A stretch of 30,755 nucleotides of DNA from an uncultured Bacilli bacterium (GCA_947628725.1 CANRAQ010000004.1:1-30755), one strand, 5' to 3'; shown: positions 7,501 through 15,625, numbered from the stretch's first letter. Program-made: numbers and translations. The notes: generated by a model not told the origin, from the letters alone.

Positions 7501-8215
7501 ATTTAGTGGTGCAAATAGAGAAGAAATAATCGATGCATTAAAAGAAGCTGGAATAGATGAAGATGGAAAAACTGTACTTTATGATGGACGTACAGGAGAA
7601 CCTTTTGATAATCGTATAAGTGTTGGTGTAATGTATATGATTAAATTACATCACATGGTTGATGATAAATTACATGCTCGTTCAACAGGACCATACAGTT
7701 TAGTTACTCAACAACCTTTAGGTGGTAAAGCACAATTTGGTGGACAGAGATTTGGAGAAATGGAAGTTTGGGCACTTTATGCTTATGGTGCTGCACACGT
7801 TCTTCAAGAGATGATGACAATAAAATCAGACGATGTAGTTGGTCGTGTTAAAGTATACGAAGCATTAGTAAAGGGAAATCCAATTCCAAAACCAGGAATA
7901 CCTGAAAGTTTCAGAGTTCTTATAAAAGAATTCCAAGCATTAGGACTAGATATAACTGTACTTAATGAAATGGGTAATTTCGTAGAACTTAAAGATTTAG
8001 AAGAAGCAGATAAAGATGAAAGTCATCTTGATGATAAAAGTGAAGTTGAATCTAAACTATTAAATAAGGAATCAGAATCTGAAGAAGCATTTGAAGATTT
8101 TGAAGATGATTTAGATAACGAAGAATATGATGACGAACTTGAAGAATATGAAGATGAATTAGACGAAGAAGATGAACTAGATGATATAGATGAATTAGAA
8201 GGAGATGAGGAATAA
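4577..8215 (+). CDS. rpoB: DNA-directed RNA polymerase subunit beta
   Basis: The beta subunit forms one pincer of RNA polymerase. The 1212-aa product is full length and starts at GTG 4577 after GGGGTGAAAG. The rifampicin region is present (FFGSSQLSQFMDQTNPVAEL, then RRLSSLGPGGLSRDRAG). The site equivalent to E. coli His526 is Asn477 here; the Asp516 and Ser531 equivalents are kept. The catalytic-side motifs KMAGRHGNKGV and the GGKAQFGGQRFGEMEVWAL block are intact. The last ~70 residues form a strongly acidic tail rich in Asp and Glu, longer than the core needs. Its stop codon overlaps the rpoC start by 1 nt (TAATG), indicating tight coupling. Confidence 0.98.
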   Translation: MAYTVKKFGDYRERRSYAKTKNAIELNNLLEIQKKSYDWFMTEGIKEVFDDIFPVESFTGNLTLEFGDYSFEEPRYSIKGCKDRYATYAAPLKVQARLYNQETGEVKEQDIYLGDMPIMTDSGTFIINGAERVIVSQLVRSPSVYFSREVDKKNGKHIITSQIIPTRGTWLEYETDAKDVIYCRIDRTRKVPVTTLLRALGLSSDLDIVDLFGEDEYIMRTIEKDANKNTDEALIDIHSKLRPGEPSTLDSAKNQLISRFFDAFRYDLAKVGRYKFNKKLNIIDRLYDCVLAEDIKVDGKTIVSEGTLITKEVLETLKPIMEDGYGVKEVLINEELDTYNKVQIVKVYSKKDPKKVVRIIGNDQSITEKRLTISDVYASVSYYLNLHDGIGSYDEIDHLSNRRVRQVGELLQNQFRVGVSRIERVIRDRMSTQELDEVTPKTLINIRPLTAAIKEFFGSSQLSQFMDQTNPVAELANKRRLSSLGPGGLSRDRAGMEVRDVNPSHYGRLCPIESPEGPNIGLITALASYAKVNDYGFIMTPYRKVIDGHLTDEIRYMTADEELEYHISQATVKLDDKDNFVDKVVPVRYRGENIMINSKDVDYIDVSSQQVVSITTAGIPFLEHDDGKRALMGANMQRQAIPLISCEAPIVGTGIEAISARDSGAVVIAKADGVVDYVDSEKIIVKTKGGMDTYYLNGFERSNAGTCYHQRPIVRVNDKVKKDQVIADGPSTDLGEMALGKNVTVAFMNFNGYNYEDAVILNERLVRDDVYTSIHIQDYQIECRDTKLGPEEFTRDIPNVSEESRKNLDENGLIRIGTEVHDDDILVGKVTPKGMAELTSEEKLLHAIFGEKTREVRDTSLRVPHGGDGIVHDIKIFTKDDTDELPAGVSKIIRVYIAQKRKITVGDKMAGRHGNKGVISLVLPSEDMPYLKDGTPVDILLNPLGVPSRMNIGQILEMHLGAAAKKLGIHVATPVFSGANREEIIDALKEAGIDEDGKTVLYDGRTGEPFDNRISVGVMYMIKLHHMVDDKLHARSTGPYSLVTQQPLGGKAQFGGQRFGEMEVWALYAYGAAHVLQEMMTIKSDDVVGRVKVYEALVKGNPIPKPGIPESFRVLIKEFQALGLDITVLNEMGNFVELKDLEEADKDESHLDDKSEVESKLLNKESESEEAFEDFEDDLDNEEYDDELEEYEDELDEEDELDDIDELEGDEE

Positions 8216-11200
8216 TGGATGTTAATAATTTTGAAGGATTAAAAATTTCTATAGCCTCACCTGAAAAAATTCGTTCATGGTCATATGGAGAAGTAAAAAA
8301 AGCAGAAACAATAAATTACCGTACTTTAAAACCTGAACGTGATGGACTATTTTGTGAAAAAATATTTGGTCCAACTAAAGATTTTGAATGTTCATGTGGA
8401 AAGTATAAAAGACTAAGATATAAAAATATAGTATGTGATAGATGTGGAGTTGAAGTTACTCGTTCTAAAGTTAGACGTGAACGTATGGGACACATAGAAC
8501 TTGCAACTCCTGTATCTCATATTTGGTTTTTTAAAGGTGTACCATCTAGAATGGGCCTTGTACTTGATATGAGTCCAAGAGAATTAGAGGAAGTATTATA
8601 TTTCGTTAGTTATGTAGTACTTGATCCAGGTGCTGCACCACTTGCAAAAAAACAGACTATAAGTGATAAAGAGTATCGTGCATACTACGAAAAATATGGA
8701 AATAGTTTTAGAGTAGGTATGGGTGCCGAAGCTATAAAAGAATTACTTGAAGAAGTAGATCTTGAAAAAGAGGTAAATGCACTAAAAGAAGAAATAGAAT
8801 CTATCAAGGATTCTCAAAGTCAAAAAAGAGTACGTTTAGTAAAACGTCTAGATGTTTTAAATGCATTATTAGAATCAGGTAATCGTCCTGAATGGATGAT
8901 CTTAACTGCACTTCCAGTTATACCACCAGAACTTAGACCAATGATTCAATTAGATGGTGGTAGATTTGCAACATCTGACTTAAATGATTTATATAGACGT
9001 GTTATAAACCGTAATAATCGTTTAAAGAAACTTATGGAATTAGGTGCGCCTTCTATAATAATTCAAAACGAAAAGCGTATGTTACAAGAAGCTGTGGATT
9101 CACTTTTTGATAATGGTAGACGTGGAAGAAATATAACTGGTGCAGGAAATAGACCACTTAAGTCTTTAGCAAGTATGTTAAAAGGAAAACAAGGACGTTT
9201 CCGTCAAAACTTACTTGGTAAACGTGTAGACTATTCAGGTCGTTCAGTTATCGTTGTTGGACCAAACTTAAAAATGTATGAATGTGGTATTCCTAAAGAA
9301 ATGGCTTTAGAGTTGTTTAAACCACATGTAATAAATGGACTTGTACAAAAAGAAATTGCAAGTAATATTAAAGTTGCAAAGAGAATGATAGAAAATCAAG
9401 ATCCTAGAGTATGGGACATAGTTGAAGAAAAAATAAAAGAACATCCTGTAATGTTAAACCGTGCACCTACACTTCATAGACTTGGTATACAAGCATTCGT
9501 TCCAAAACTAATTGAAGGTCGTTCAATTCGTTTACATCCACTTGTATGTGCTGCATTCAACGCAGACTTCGATGGAGACCAAATGGCTGTACATGTACCT
9601 ATAACAGATGAAGCACAAGCTGAAGCTAGAATTCTTATGTTAGGTGCTAATAACATCTTAAAACCTTCAGATGGTAAACCAATAGTTACACCTGGACAGG
9701 ATATGGTATTAGGAAATTACTATATAACTATTGAAAAAGCAGGCTTACCTGGTGAGGGAAGAGTATACAAAGACCCAAATGAAGTTTTAATGAGTTACGA
9801 AAGAAGAGAAATAACTTTACATACAAGAATAGCTCTTCCAGTAAAATCATTTAAACATAAGATATTCCCTGACAAATATATGGATAAGTATTTAATAACT
9901 ACACCAGGAAAAATATTATTTAATGAAATATTCCCAGATACTTTCCAATATATAGCGGAAGGAACTAGTGAAAATATTGAAAAAGTAACTCCTAGCAAAT
10001 ACTTTATTAATAGGGGAGAAAACATAAAAGAAATAATAGAAAAAATGCCACTTACTGATGCATTTAATAAAAGTGTATTATCAAAATTAATTGCCCAAAT
10101 ATATAAGCGTTATCAAACTACAGAAACTTCTGCAATGCTTGATAAATTAAAAGATTTAGGATTTAAGTATTCTACACTTTCTGGTATCAGTATAGCAATA
10201 AGTGACATAAAAGAATCTAGGAAAAAACCTGAAATAATTGCTAATAGTCAAAGTTTAGTTGATCAAGTAAATAAACAATTTAAACGTGGTTTAATTACTG
10301 ATGAAGAAAGATATCAAAAGATTGTATCAATTTGGACAGATACAAAAAGACAGATAACTGCTGAGTTAGAGTCTATGGTAAAACAAGATACAGATAATCC
10401 AATATGTATAATGATGACATCTAAAGCACGTGGTGATATGGGTTCATATACACAACTTGTAGGTATGAGAGGATTATTTGCTAAACCAAATGGACAATCA
10501 GAAGAAATCCCAGTTATATCATCATTTAGTGAAGGTATAACAGTTTCAGAATTCTTCTTATCTACACATGGTACTCGTAAGGGTGCGGTAGATACAGCAT
10601 TAAAAACTGCAGATGCTGGATATTTAACTCGTCGTTTAGTAGATGTATCTCAGGATATAATAGTTAGAGAAGATGACTGTGGAACTGAAGCTGGAACTAT
10701 AGTTGAAGCATTTATAAACGATGCTGATGGTACAGTTATCGAGTCATTATATGACCGTATATTAGGTAGATATACAAACAAAAAGATATTACATCCTGAA
10801 ACAAAAGAAGTTATATGTGAAAGAAATACTTACATAACAGAACAACTTGCAGATAAAATAATTGCTGCAGGAATAACAAAAGTACCTATAAGAACAGTTT
10901 TAACTTGTAAAACTGAACATGGTGTTTGTAGAAAATGTTATGGACGTAATCTTGCTACAGGTCAAATTGTTGAAGAGGGTGAAGCTGTAGGTATAATGGC
11001 TGCTCAATCAATTGGTGAGCCAGGTACACAGTTAACCATGAGAACATTCAACACAGGTGGTGTAGCTGGAGACGATATAACTCAAGGTTTACCTCGTGTA
11101 CAAGAGTTATTTGAAGCTCGTAATCCAAAAGGTAAAGCAACAATAGCTGAAATAAATGGTGTTATAACTAAGATAGAAGAAGAAAATGAAAAATATATTA

Positions 11201-11850
11201 TATATATTAAAAATGATGTAGAAACTCGTAAACACATTACAAACTACAGTGTAAAACTTGCAGTAGTTGAAGGTCAAGAAGTAAAGGCAGGTCAAAAATT
11301 AACATATGGTGCTATTAGTCCAAAAGAATTACTAGTAGTTACAGACCCAATTTCTACACAACAATATATTCTATCTGAAACTCAAAAAGTTTATAGAAGC
11401 CAAGGTGTTGATATTTCAGATAAACACGTTGAAATTATTGCTAAACGTATGATTTCAAAGATAAAAATTATTAATTCAGGAGATTCTTATTTCTTACCTG
11501 GAACAATGGTAAATATAAATAAATTTACTGATGTAAATAAGGAATTAATATTAAATGGTAAAATACCTGCAGTAGGTAGACCAGTATTACTTGGTATAAC
11601 AAAGGCATCCTTAGAAACAGATTCATTCTTATCTGCTGCATCATTCCAAGAAACTACACGTATCTTAACTGATGCTGCAATTCATGGAAAAGTAGATAGA
11701 CTTGAAGGATTAAAAGAAAATGTTATACTTGGTAAATTAATTCCAGCAGGAACAGGTGCAAAGAAATATAAAAAGGTTGATTATAAATTAGAACTTGAGG
11801 GAATGAACGAAGAACCTCTAGAAGCCTTAGAACAAGAATTATTAGACTAA
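8215..11850 (+). CDS. rpoC: DNA-directed RNA polymerase subunit beta'
   Basis: The beta' subunit carries the active-site Mg2+ and the clamp. The 1211-aa protein has the N-terminal zinc site (CSCGKYKRLRY...CDRCG), the catalytic NADFDGDQM (residues 449-457, with D451, D453 and D455 chelating the metal), the trigger-loop/bridge-helix region (GEPGTQLTMRTFNTGG) and the second zinc cluster (C in EDDCGTEAG, then CKTEHGVCRKCYG). The ATG overlaps the rpoB stop by 1 nt. Length and domain order match the Bacillota type. The gene ends at a strong hairpin shared with the converging ytqA-like gene. Confidence 0.98.
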   Translation: MDVNNFEGLKISIASPEKIRSWSYGEVKKAETINYRTLKPERDGLFCEKIFGPTKDFECSCGKYKRLRYKNIVCDRCGVEVTRSKVRRERMGHIELATPVSHIWFFKGVPSRMGLVLDMSPRELEEVLYFVSYVVLDPGAAPLAKKQTISDKEYRAYYEKYGNSFRVGMGAEAIKELLEEVDLEKEVNALKEEIESIKDSQSQKRVRLVKRLDVLNALLESGNRPEWMILTALPVIPPELRPMIQLDGGRFATSDLNDLYRRVINRNNRLKKLMELGAPSIIIQNEKRMLQEAVDSLFDNGRRGRNITGAGNRPLKSLASMLKGKQGRFRQNLLGKRVDYSGRSVIVVGPNLKMYECGIPKEMALELFKPHVINGLVQKEIASNIKVAKRMIENQDPRVWDIVEEKIKEHPVMLNRAPTLHRLGIQAFVPKLIEGRSIRLHPLVCAAFNADFDGDQMAVHVPITDEAQAEARILMLGANNILKPSDGKPIVTPGQDMVLGNYYITIEKAGLPGEGRVYKDPNEVLMSYERREITLHTRIALPVKSFKHKIFPDKYMDKYLITTPGKILFNEIFPDTFQYIAEGTSENIEKVTPSKYFINRGENIKEIIEKMPLTDAFNKSVLSKLIAQIYKRYQTTETSAMLDKLKDLGFKYSTLSGISIAISDIKESRKKPEIIANSQSLVDQVNKQFKRGLITDEERYQKIVSIWTDTKRQITAELESMVKQDTDNPICIMMTSKARGDMGSYTQLVGMRGLFAKPNGQSEEIPVISSFSEGITVSEFFLSTHGTRKGAVDTALKTADAGYLTRRLVDVSQDIIVREDDCGTEAGTIVEAFINDADGTVIESLYDRILGRYTNKKILHPETKEVICERNTYITEQLADKIIAAGITKVPIRTVLTCKTEHGVCRKCYGRNLATGQIVEEGEAVGIMAAQSIGEPGTQLTMRTFNTGGVAGDDITQGLPRVQELFEARNPKGKATIAEINGVITKIEEENEKYIIYIKNDVETRKHITNYSVKLAVVEGQEVKAGQKLTYGAISPKELLVVTDPISTQQYILSETQKVYRSQGVDISDKHVEIIAKRMISKIKIINSGDSYFLPGTMVNINKFTDVNKELILNGKIPAVGRPVLLGITKASLETDSFLSAASFQETTRILTDAAIHGKVDRLEGLKENVILGKLIPAGTGAKKYKKVDYKLELEGMNEEPLEALEQELLD

Positions 11851-11851
11851 T

Positions 11852-11878
11852 AAAAGCATGATTTTATTCATGCTTTTT
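11852..11878. terminator. bidirectional terminator between rpoC and the radical SAM gene
   Basis: AAAAGCATGA (11852-11861) pairs perfectly with TCATGCTTTT (11868-11877), loop TTTTAT, with T-rich flanks on both strands. It starts 1 nt past the rpoC stop, and its 3' arm contains the stop codon of the minus-strand gene, so one hairpin serves both converging units. Confidence 0.9.
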
Positions 11879-12812
11879 CGTTATTAAACTTTATTCCTTG
11901 ATATGAATTTCTTCTTTTCATTTCTTTATCTATATCATTTATTATAGTAGTTTTCTTTATTAACCAATTAGGTTCAATTAAATCTGATACTTTAGGATCG
12001 CCTGTAATTCTATGAACGACTATATCTTCTCTCAAATATTCTAATTGGTCACATACTATATTTATATATTCATCTCTAGATAATGTTTTAAAGTGTTCCT
12101 TATTATAAAATTCTTCTAATTTTGTATTTTTAAGTATTGATAACATATGTATTTTTATACCTTGAATATCTAAATTACTTATATATTTTACTGTATCTAT
12201 CATCATTTCTTTAGTTTCATAGGGTAGTCCATTTATAATATGAACAACTACATTTATATTCCTTTTTCTTAACTTTTTAACCATATCTGTAAAACATTTT
12301 AAACTGTGACATCTATTTATTAGTATTGATGTCTTTTCATGTATAGTTTGTAGTCCAAGTTCTATAGTTAAATAAGTTCTTTTAGATAGTTCTTCTAAAT
12401 AATCTAAACATTCATCACTAATAGCGTCAGGTCTAGTTGCGATATTTAAACCAACGACATTATCTAATTTTAGTATAGTTTCATATTTTTCTTTTAAAGT
12501 ATCTATATCGGCATATGTATTAGTATTAGCTTGGAAATATCCTATATATTTAGCGTTTTCCCATTTTTTTAACATTATTTCCTTTACATCATTAAATTGT
12601 GTAACTAAATCTTTATTTAAATCTCCCGCATACTCACCACTACCAAGTTTAGAACAGTATATGCATCCTCCTTTACCGACCTTACCATCCTTATTTGGAC
12701 ATGTAAAACCAGCATTTAGACTAACTTTAAATACTTTAGAATTAAATTTATGTTTATAAAAATAATCTAATGTATAATATCTTTTATTAGAATCACTATA
12801 TTTAAACATCAA
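11868..12812 (-). CDS. ytqA: TIGR01212-type radical SAM protein (YtqA-like)
   Basis: A 314-aa radical SAM enzyme of the Elp3-related TIGR01212 group, cytoplasmic, with unknown substrate. The cluster-binding cysteines are in FTCPNKDGKVGKGGCIYC: one Cys, then a CxxC twelve residues on, the spacing typical of this group rather than the usual CxxxCxxC. Further family blocks are YFQANTNTYA, GLNIATRPDAI, ELGLQTIHEKT and HIINGLPYET. The start ATG follows GGTGAT on the minus strand, with a promoter at 12826-12854. In Bacillus, ytqA often neighbours the methyltransferase ytqB; no such partner is seen here. It faces rpoC tail to tail. Confidence 0.9.
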   Translation of the reverse strand: MMFKYSDSNKRYYTLDYFYKHKFNSKVFKVSLNAGFTCPNKDGKVGKGGCIYCSKLGSGEYAGDLNKDLVTQFNDVKEIMLKKWENAKYIGYFQANTNTYADIDTLKEKYETILKLDNVVGLNIATRPDAISDECLDYLEELSKRTYLTIELGLQTIHEKTSILINRCHSLKCFTDMVKKLRKRNINVVVHIINGLPYETKEMMIDTVKYISNLDIQGIKIHMLSILKNTKLEEFYNKEHFKTLSRDEYINIVCDQLEYLREDIVVHRITGDPKVSDLIEPNWLIKKTTIINDIDKEMKRRNSYQGIKFNNEKA

Positions 12813-12825
12813 ATCACCATTAAGT

Positions 12826-12854
12826 ATTATATATTAAAAAATAAAATAAAACAA
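12826..12854 (-). promoter_or_regulatory. promoter of the ytqA-like gene
   Basis: On the minus strand: TTGTTT (12854-12849), 17-nt spacer, TATAAT (12831-12826). The -35 element lies within the first copy of the AACAATTTTTTGTT-type repeat. Confidence 0.6.
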
Positions 12855-12863
12855 TTTTTTGTT
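12851..12863. repeat. operator-like repeat, copy 1 (ACAATTTTTTGTT)
   Basis: First of two identical 13-nt copies in the divergent region; the second is at 12888-12900, 37 nt apart. With the preceding A, each can fold as AACAA-TTTT-TTGTT, so it is palindromic. Copy 1 overlaps the -35 of the minus-strand gene. AT-richness weakens the argument. Confidence 0.45.
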
Positions 12864-12887
12864 AGGAAATTTTCGCTTGATAATCAC

Positions 12888-12900
12888 ACAATTTTTTGTT
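12888..12900. repeat. operator-like repeat, copy 2 (ACAATTTTTTGTT)
   Basis: Identical to the 12851-12863 copy. It ends 4 nt before the -35 of the plus-strand promoter at 12905, so the two copies flank the divergent promoters in a layout that would suit one regulator controlling both genes. Confidence 0.45.
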
Positions 12901-12904
12901 CGAT

Positions 12905-12932
12905 TTGCAATTTAAAAAATATGTGATATAAT
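12905..12932 (+). promoter_or_regulatory. promoter of the 12962-15143 gene run
   Basis: TTGCAA at 12905-12910, 16-nt spacer, TATAAT at 12927-12932, with TG at 12924-12925 (extended -10). Predicted start near 12939, giving a short leader before the Shine-Dalgarno at about 12950. Confidence 0.8.
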
Positions 12933-12961
12933 ACTATCGTTTTATGAAAGAGGGGGATTTT

Positions 12962-13354
12962 ATGAAAGATTTTGAAGAAGAAATAAAGAAAGTAGTTTTA
13001 GCGGGTGTTGAAATATACCCAACAATAAGAAATTGTAAAACAACTATAGGTGATTATGAATTAACTCCAACAGATAAAAAATATTTATCTTTACTTTTTG
13101 GTATTTTAACCACTAATAATGAAATAAGTAAAGAATTAAGAGGAGAAGAAGTAGATCGTGAATTCGATTTAAACGATTTAGAACGTGTTAAAACATGTTC
13201 AAAAATATATACTGAAAATAATTTTAGTGTTATTTTTAGGGGCGTAGATTTTGAAAGCATTAAGGAGTATTATATATTCTTATGTGCCTATACTTCAGTA
13301 AATGAATACCTTAAATTTTCAGGTAAGGAAAACGAATTTAAAAAAATAAAATAA
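12962..13354 (+). CDS. unknown cytoplasmic protein
   Basis: The 130-aa protein is not recognised. I start it at ATG 12962, because the Shine-Dalgarno AGAGGGGG lies at about 12949-12956; an in-frame ATG at 12944 sits before that site and almost at the predicted transcription start. It has no signal peptide or membrane segment, is mixed alpha-helical in appearance, and holds three cysteines (near residues 22, 79 and 109) without a metal-site pattern. It is the first gene of a plus-strand run with the amidotransferase-like gene 22 nt downstream. Function cannot be inferred beyond this context. Confidence 0.75.
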   Translation: MKDFEEEIKKVVLAGVEIYPTIRNCKTTIGDYELTPTDKKYLSLLFGILTTNNEISKELRGEEVDREFDLNDLERVKTCSKIYTENNFSVIFRGVDFESIKEYYIFLCAYTSVNEYLKFSGKENEFKKIK

Positions 13355-13376
13355 ATAAAATATAATAGGTGATAAT

Positions 13377-13976
13377 ATGCCTATTATAGGAATAGTAACT
13401 AAAGACTATGTAAGTGAAGAAAATCATGATATAAGTATTGTTTATAAAGATATTGAAAAGTCAATTATTAAAAACAACGGAATACCAATAGGTATAACAC
13501 TTAATTATGATTATAAAAGAATTATTGATATATGTGATGGTATAATATTTCAAGGTGGGGATGAGTTTTTAAAGTATGATTTTGATGCTTTAAAATATGT
13601 TTATGAAACAAATAAACCCACGCTTGGAATATGTCTAGGTATGCAACTGATGGGGATATTTTTTGGTGGAACTATGATTGATGTATCAAATCATAAGAGT
13701 GTATCAAAATATTCACATAAAGTTAAAATAAACAGAAATTCATTATTATATAAAATATTTAATAGTGATTATATAGATGTGAATAGTCGTCATAATTCAG
13801 TAATATTAGATACTGATTTAAATATATCTGCTATAAGCCTAGATGGCTATATAGAAGCTATAGAAGATGACAATAAAAAATTTTTTATCGGAGTTCAGTG
13901 GCATCCAGAAAATATGACTGAATATGATGATATTCAAAATAGATTGTTTAAGTATTTTGTAGATGTTTGTAGGTAG
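13377..13976 (+). CDS. class I glutamine amidotransferase-like hydrolase (peptidase C26 / PuuD-like)
   Basis: A predicted cytoplasmic gamma-glutamyl hydrolase of the C26 family, whose known members cleave gamma-glutamyl amides such as gamma-glutamyl-GABA. The triad is visible: nucleophile C86 in GICLGMQ, then H176 and E178 in QWHPE. The IFQGGDE oxyanion-side motif and the RHNSVI stretch also fit. At 199 aa it is shorter than usual PuuD-type proteins (about 240-255), mainly in the N-terminal half, so substrate may differ. The start follows AGGTGAT. No putrescine or GABA genes are nearby, and the neighbours are unknown proteins, so a different gamma-glutamyl substrate is possible. Confidence 0.85.
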   Translation: MPIIGIVTKDYVSEENHDISIVYKDIEKSIIKNNGIPIGITLNYDYKRIIDICDGIIFQGGDEFLKYDFDALKYVYETNKPTLGICLGMQLMGIFFGGTMIDVSNHKSVSKYSHKVKINRNSLLYKIFNSDYIDVNSRHNSVILDTDLNISAISLDGYIEAIEDDNKKFFIGVQWHPENMTEYDDIQNRLFKYFVDVCR

Positions 13977-13989
13977 TTAGAGGTATTTT

Positions 13990-14484
13990 ATGGAAATGAT
14001 AGGGTATAAAGGTTTTGAAAAGGGATTAATTGGCTATGATGGAATGAAATTTGAATTAGGAAAAATATATGTATGTGATGGAATAATAAAATTCAAAGAT
14101 AATGGATTTCACTTATGTAAAAATATGGAAGATGTATTTAAATACTATACTAATTTTGATGATGAAATATCTGTATGCCTAGTAAAAGGTAGTGGCGAGT
14201 TTGATAAAGGTGAAGATAATTACTATGGTTATTATGACATGTATGCATTTGAAAAACTTGAAATATTAAAAGAACTTACCGAAGAAGAGATTATAAAATA
14301 TGCTTTAGATTTATATAGAGTCAATCATGATGAATTTAGAATTAAAAGATTTTTATCTACATATAAATTAAAGAAAGAATATATTAGTTTATTTGAAGAA
14401 TTATGTAAAAATGAGATGGATGTTTTAAAGGCAATAGATTATTATCAAAAAGGTAAGACAAATGTATATAAAAAAAATAAATAG
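13990..14484 (+). CDS. DUF7666-like protein
   Basis: The N-terminal ~75 residues (MEMIGYKGFEKGLIGYDGMKFELGKIY..., then GFHLCKNMEDVFKYY) match the pattern of the DUF7666 domain, a small beta-rich module of unknown function common in phage and accessory proteins. The C-terminal half is helical and charged, without a membrane segment. The 164-aa gene sits 13 nt after the amidotransferase-like gene, and its stop codon overlaps the Shine-Dalgarno of the next gene, so all are probably co-transcribed. The domain call is from memory of the family pattern, not from a search. Confidence 0.7.
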   Translation: MEMIGYKGFEKGLIGYDGMKFELGKIYVCDGIIKFKDNGFHLCKNMEDVFKYYTNFDDEISVCLVKGSGEFDKGEDNYYGYYDMYAFEKLEILKELTEEEIIKYALDLYRVNHDEFRIKRFLSTYKLKKEYISLFEELCKNEMDVLKAIDYYQKGKTNVYKKNK

Positions 14485-14492
14485 GAGGATTT

Positions 14493-15143
14493 ATGGACAA
14501 AGGTTTATTAAAATTAAATGAATTATGTGGAAAATTAATGACTATAGAAGATGAAAGTATAAAAATTAGATATGAGATAAATAACTTAAATCAAACTAAG
14601 AAGGTTAACGAAAATCATAAAAATATTCATAAAAATACTATAAAAGATTTATCTTATAAGAAAAATAAAATATATGATGCAAGAAAAAAATTAAAGAAGT
14701 CAAAATTATCGATTTTATTTTATTATATTTGCCTTATCTTATCTATAATAAATCTTGCTATAAATATGTTTAATAGTTTAGGTGCATTATCTGCTTTAAT
14801 ACCTGCGTGCTTTGTAGTGGCATCTTCAGGTGCACTTGTATTATCATATACAAATTATTTTTCAATTAAAAAAGATTGTGATGAATCAAAATTATTACAT
14901 ATAGAAAAATTAGTTAAAGATAATGAAAATAAGTTAAAATTACTAGATGCAAAACAAAATAATATAGATAAAAAAATAACTGAATTAACATCTTTATATG
15001 GTGAATTATTTACTCAAGGTAATAATATAATAGAACAAATAAATAAATTGAGAAATGTAAGAAGTGAAGTAATGCAAAGATATATTGAAAATACAAAAAA
15101 TGTATCTCAAAATCCAAAAGTAAAAAAGAAAAGTATTAAATAA
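14493..15143 (+). CDS. coiled-coil protein with a central membrane hairpin, unknown
   Basis: The 216-aa protein has a charged N-terminal coiled coil (about residues 5-70), two adjacent hydrophobic segments (about 73-91 and 96-114) joined by a short loop, and a second long coiled coil (about 118-190) ending in a Lys-rich tail. This predicts a membrane hairpin with both coiled coils on the same, probably cytoplasmic, side. The C-terminal motif RSEVMQRYIEN recurs as RNNVIEQYIEN in the next gene, so the two may be related or interact. A strong AGGAGG precedes ATG 14493. No family was recognised. Confidence 0.75.
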   Translation: MDKGLLKLNELCGKLMTIEDESIKIRYEINNLNQTKKVNENHKNIHKNTIKDLSYKKNKIYDARKKLKKSKLSILFYYICLILSIINLAINMFNSLGALSALIPACFVVASSGALVLSYTNYFSIKKDCDESKLLHIEKLVKDNENKLKLLDAKQNNIDKKITELTSLYGELFTQGNNIIEQINKLRNVRSEVMQRYIENTKNVSQNPKVKKKSIK

Positions 15144-15194
15144 TTATTATTTGATATTTTTTTTACACATATTATATAAACGTAAGGAGAATTT

Positions 15195-15545
15195 ATGGAT
15201 AAAGTTATAAACATTATAATTAATTTAAAAGCTGAAATAAAATATTTAATAGATAAAATAAATAATAATAAACTTAAAATAGTGTCATTAAGACAAGGAT
15301 TATACGGAGATTCTAAATATATAAGTAAAGATGATATATTAGATCAAATAAAAATAGCTATTATAGAAAATAGTCAATTAGAAAAATTAAAAACAAATAA
15401 AGAAAATGAACTTCAAATACTTATAGATTTTAGAAATAATGTAATAGAACAATATATAGAAAACAACAATAATTTAAAAATTGAAATAGAAAATGAAGTA
15501 AATAAAGAATATGATAAAGTTAAAATAAAAAATTTTAAAAAATAG
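15195..15545 (+). CDS. small coiled-coil protein, possible partial paralog of the preceding gene
   Basis: A 116-aa, Lys/Asn/Ile-rich, almost wholly helical protein without a membrane segment. It is predicted to form coiled coils over most of its length. Its RNNVIEQYIEN motif (about residues 79-89) mirrors the preceding protein's RSEVMQRYIEN, hinting at shared descent of the C-terminal helix. It has its own AAGGAG Shine-Dalgarno and a 51-nt gap containing a weak promoter-like TTGATA-N16-TATATA (15151-15178). Function is unknown. Confidence 0.7.
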   Translation: MDKVINIIINLKAEIKYLIDKINNNKLKIVSLRQGLYGDSKYISKDDILDQIKIAIIENSQLEKLKTNKENELQILIDFRNNVIEQYIENNNNLKIEIENEVNKEYDKVKIKNFKK

Positions 15546-15577
15546 AACTTGTTTTTTGATTAGTTGGACGAGTTTTT
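15546..15577 (+). terminator. possible terminator after the coiled-coil gene
   Basis: AACTTGT (15546-15552) can pair with ACGAGTT (15568-15574) over 7 positions, including one T-G pair, with a 15-nt loop and a T-rich tail. The stem is short and the loop long, so this is tentative. Confidence 0.4.
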
Positions 15578-15579
15578 AT

Positions 15580-15607
15580 TTTGTTATTTTAAAAATGGTG
15601 ATATAAT
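15580..15607 (+). promoter_or_regulatory. promoter of uvrA
   Basis: TATAAT at 15602-15607 with TG at 15599-15600 gives a strong extended -10. The -35 is weak: TTTGTT at 15580-15585 with a 16-nt spacer is the best option. No LexA box was found here. Confidence 0.65.
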
Positions 15608-15625
15608 ATTTTCTAGGTGGTTTTT

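Noticed and set aside
12944..12961. ATG 12944 as start of the first gene in the 12.9 kb run
   Set aside because: It precedes the Shine-Dalgarno and lies about 5 nt from the predicted transcription start; ATG 12962 has proper spacing.
15545..15558. GAACTTGTTT upstream of uvrA as a LexA box
   Set aside because: The half-sites are only 2 nt apart instead of 4, and the stretch is better explained as one arm of a possible terminator.
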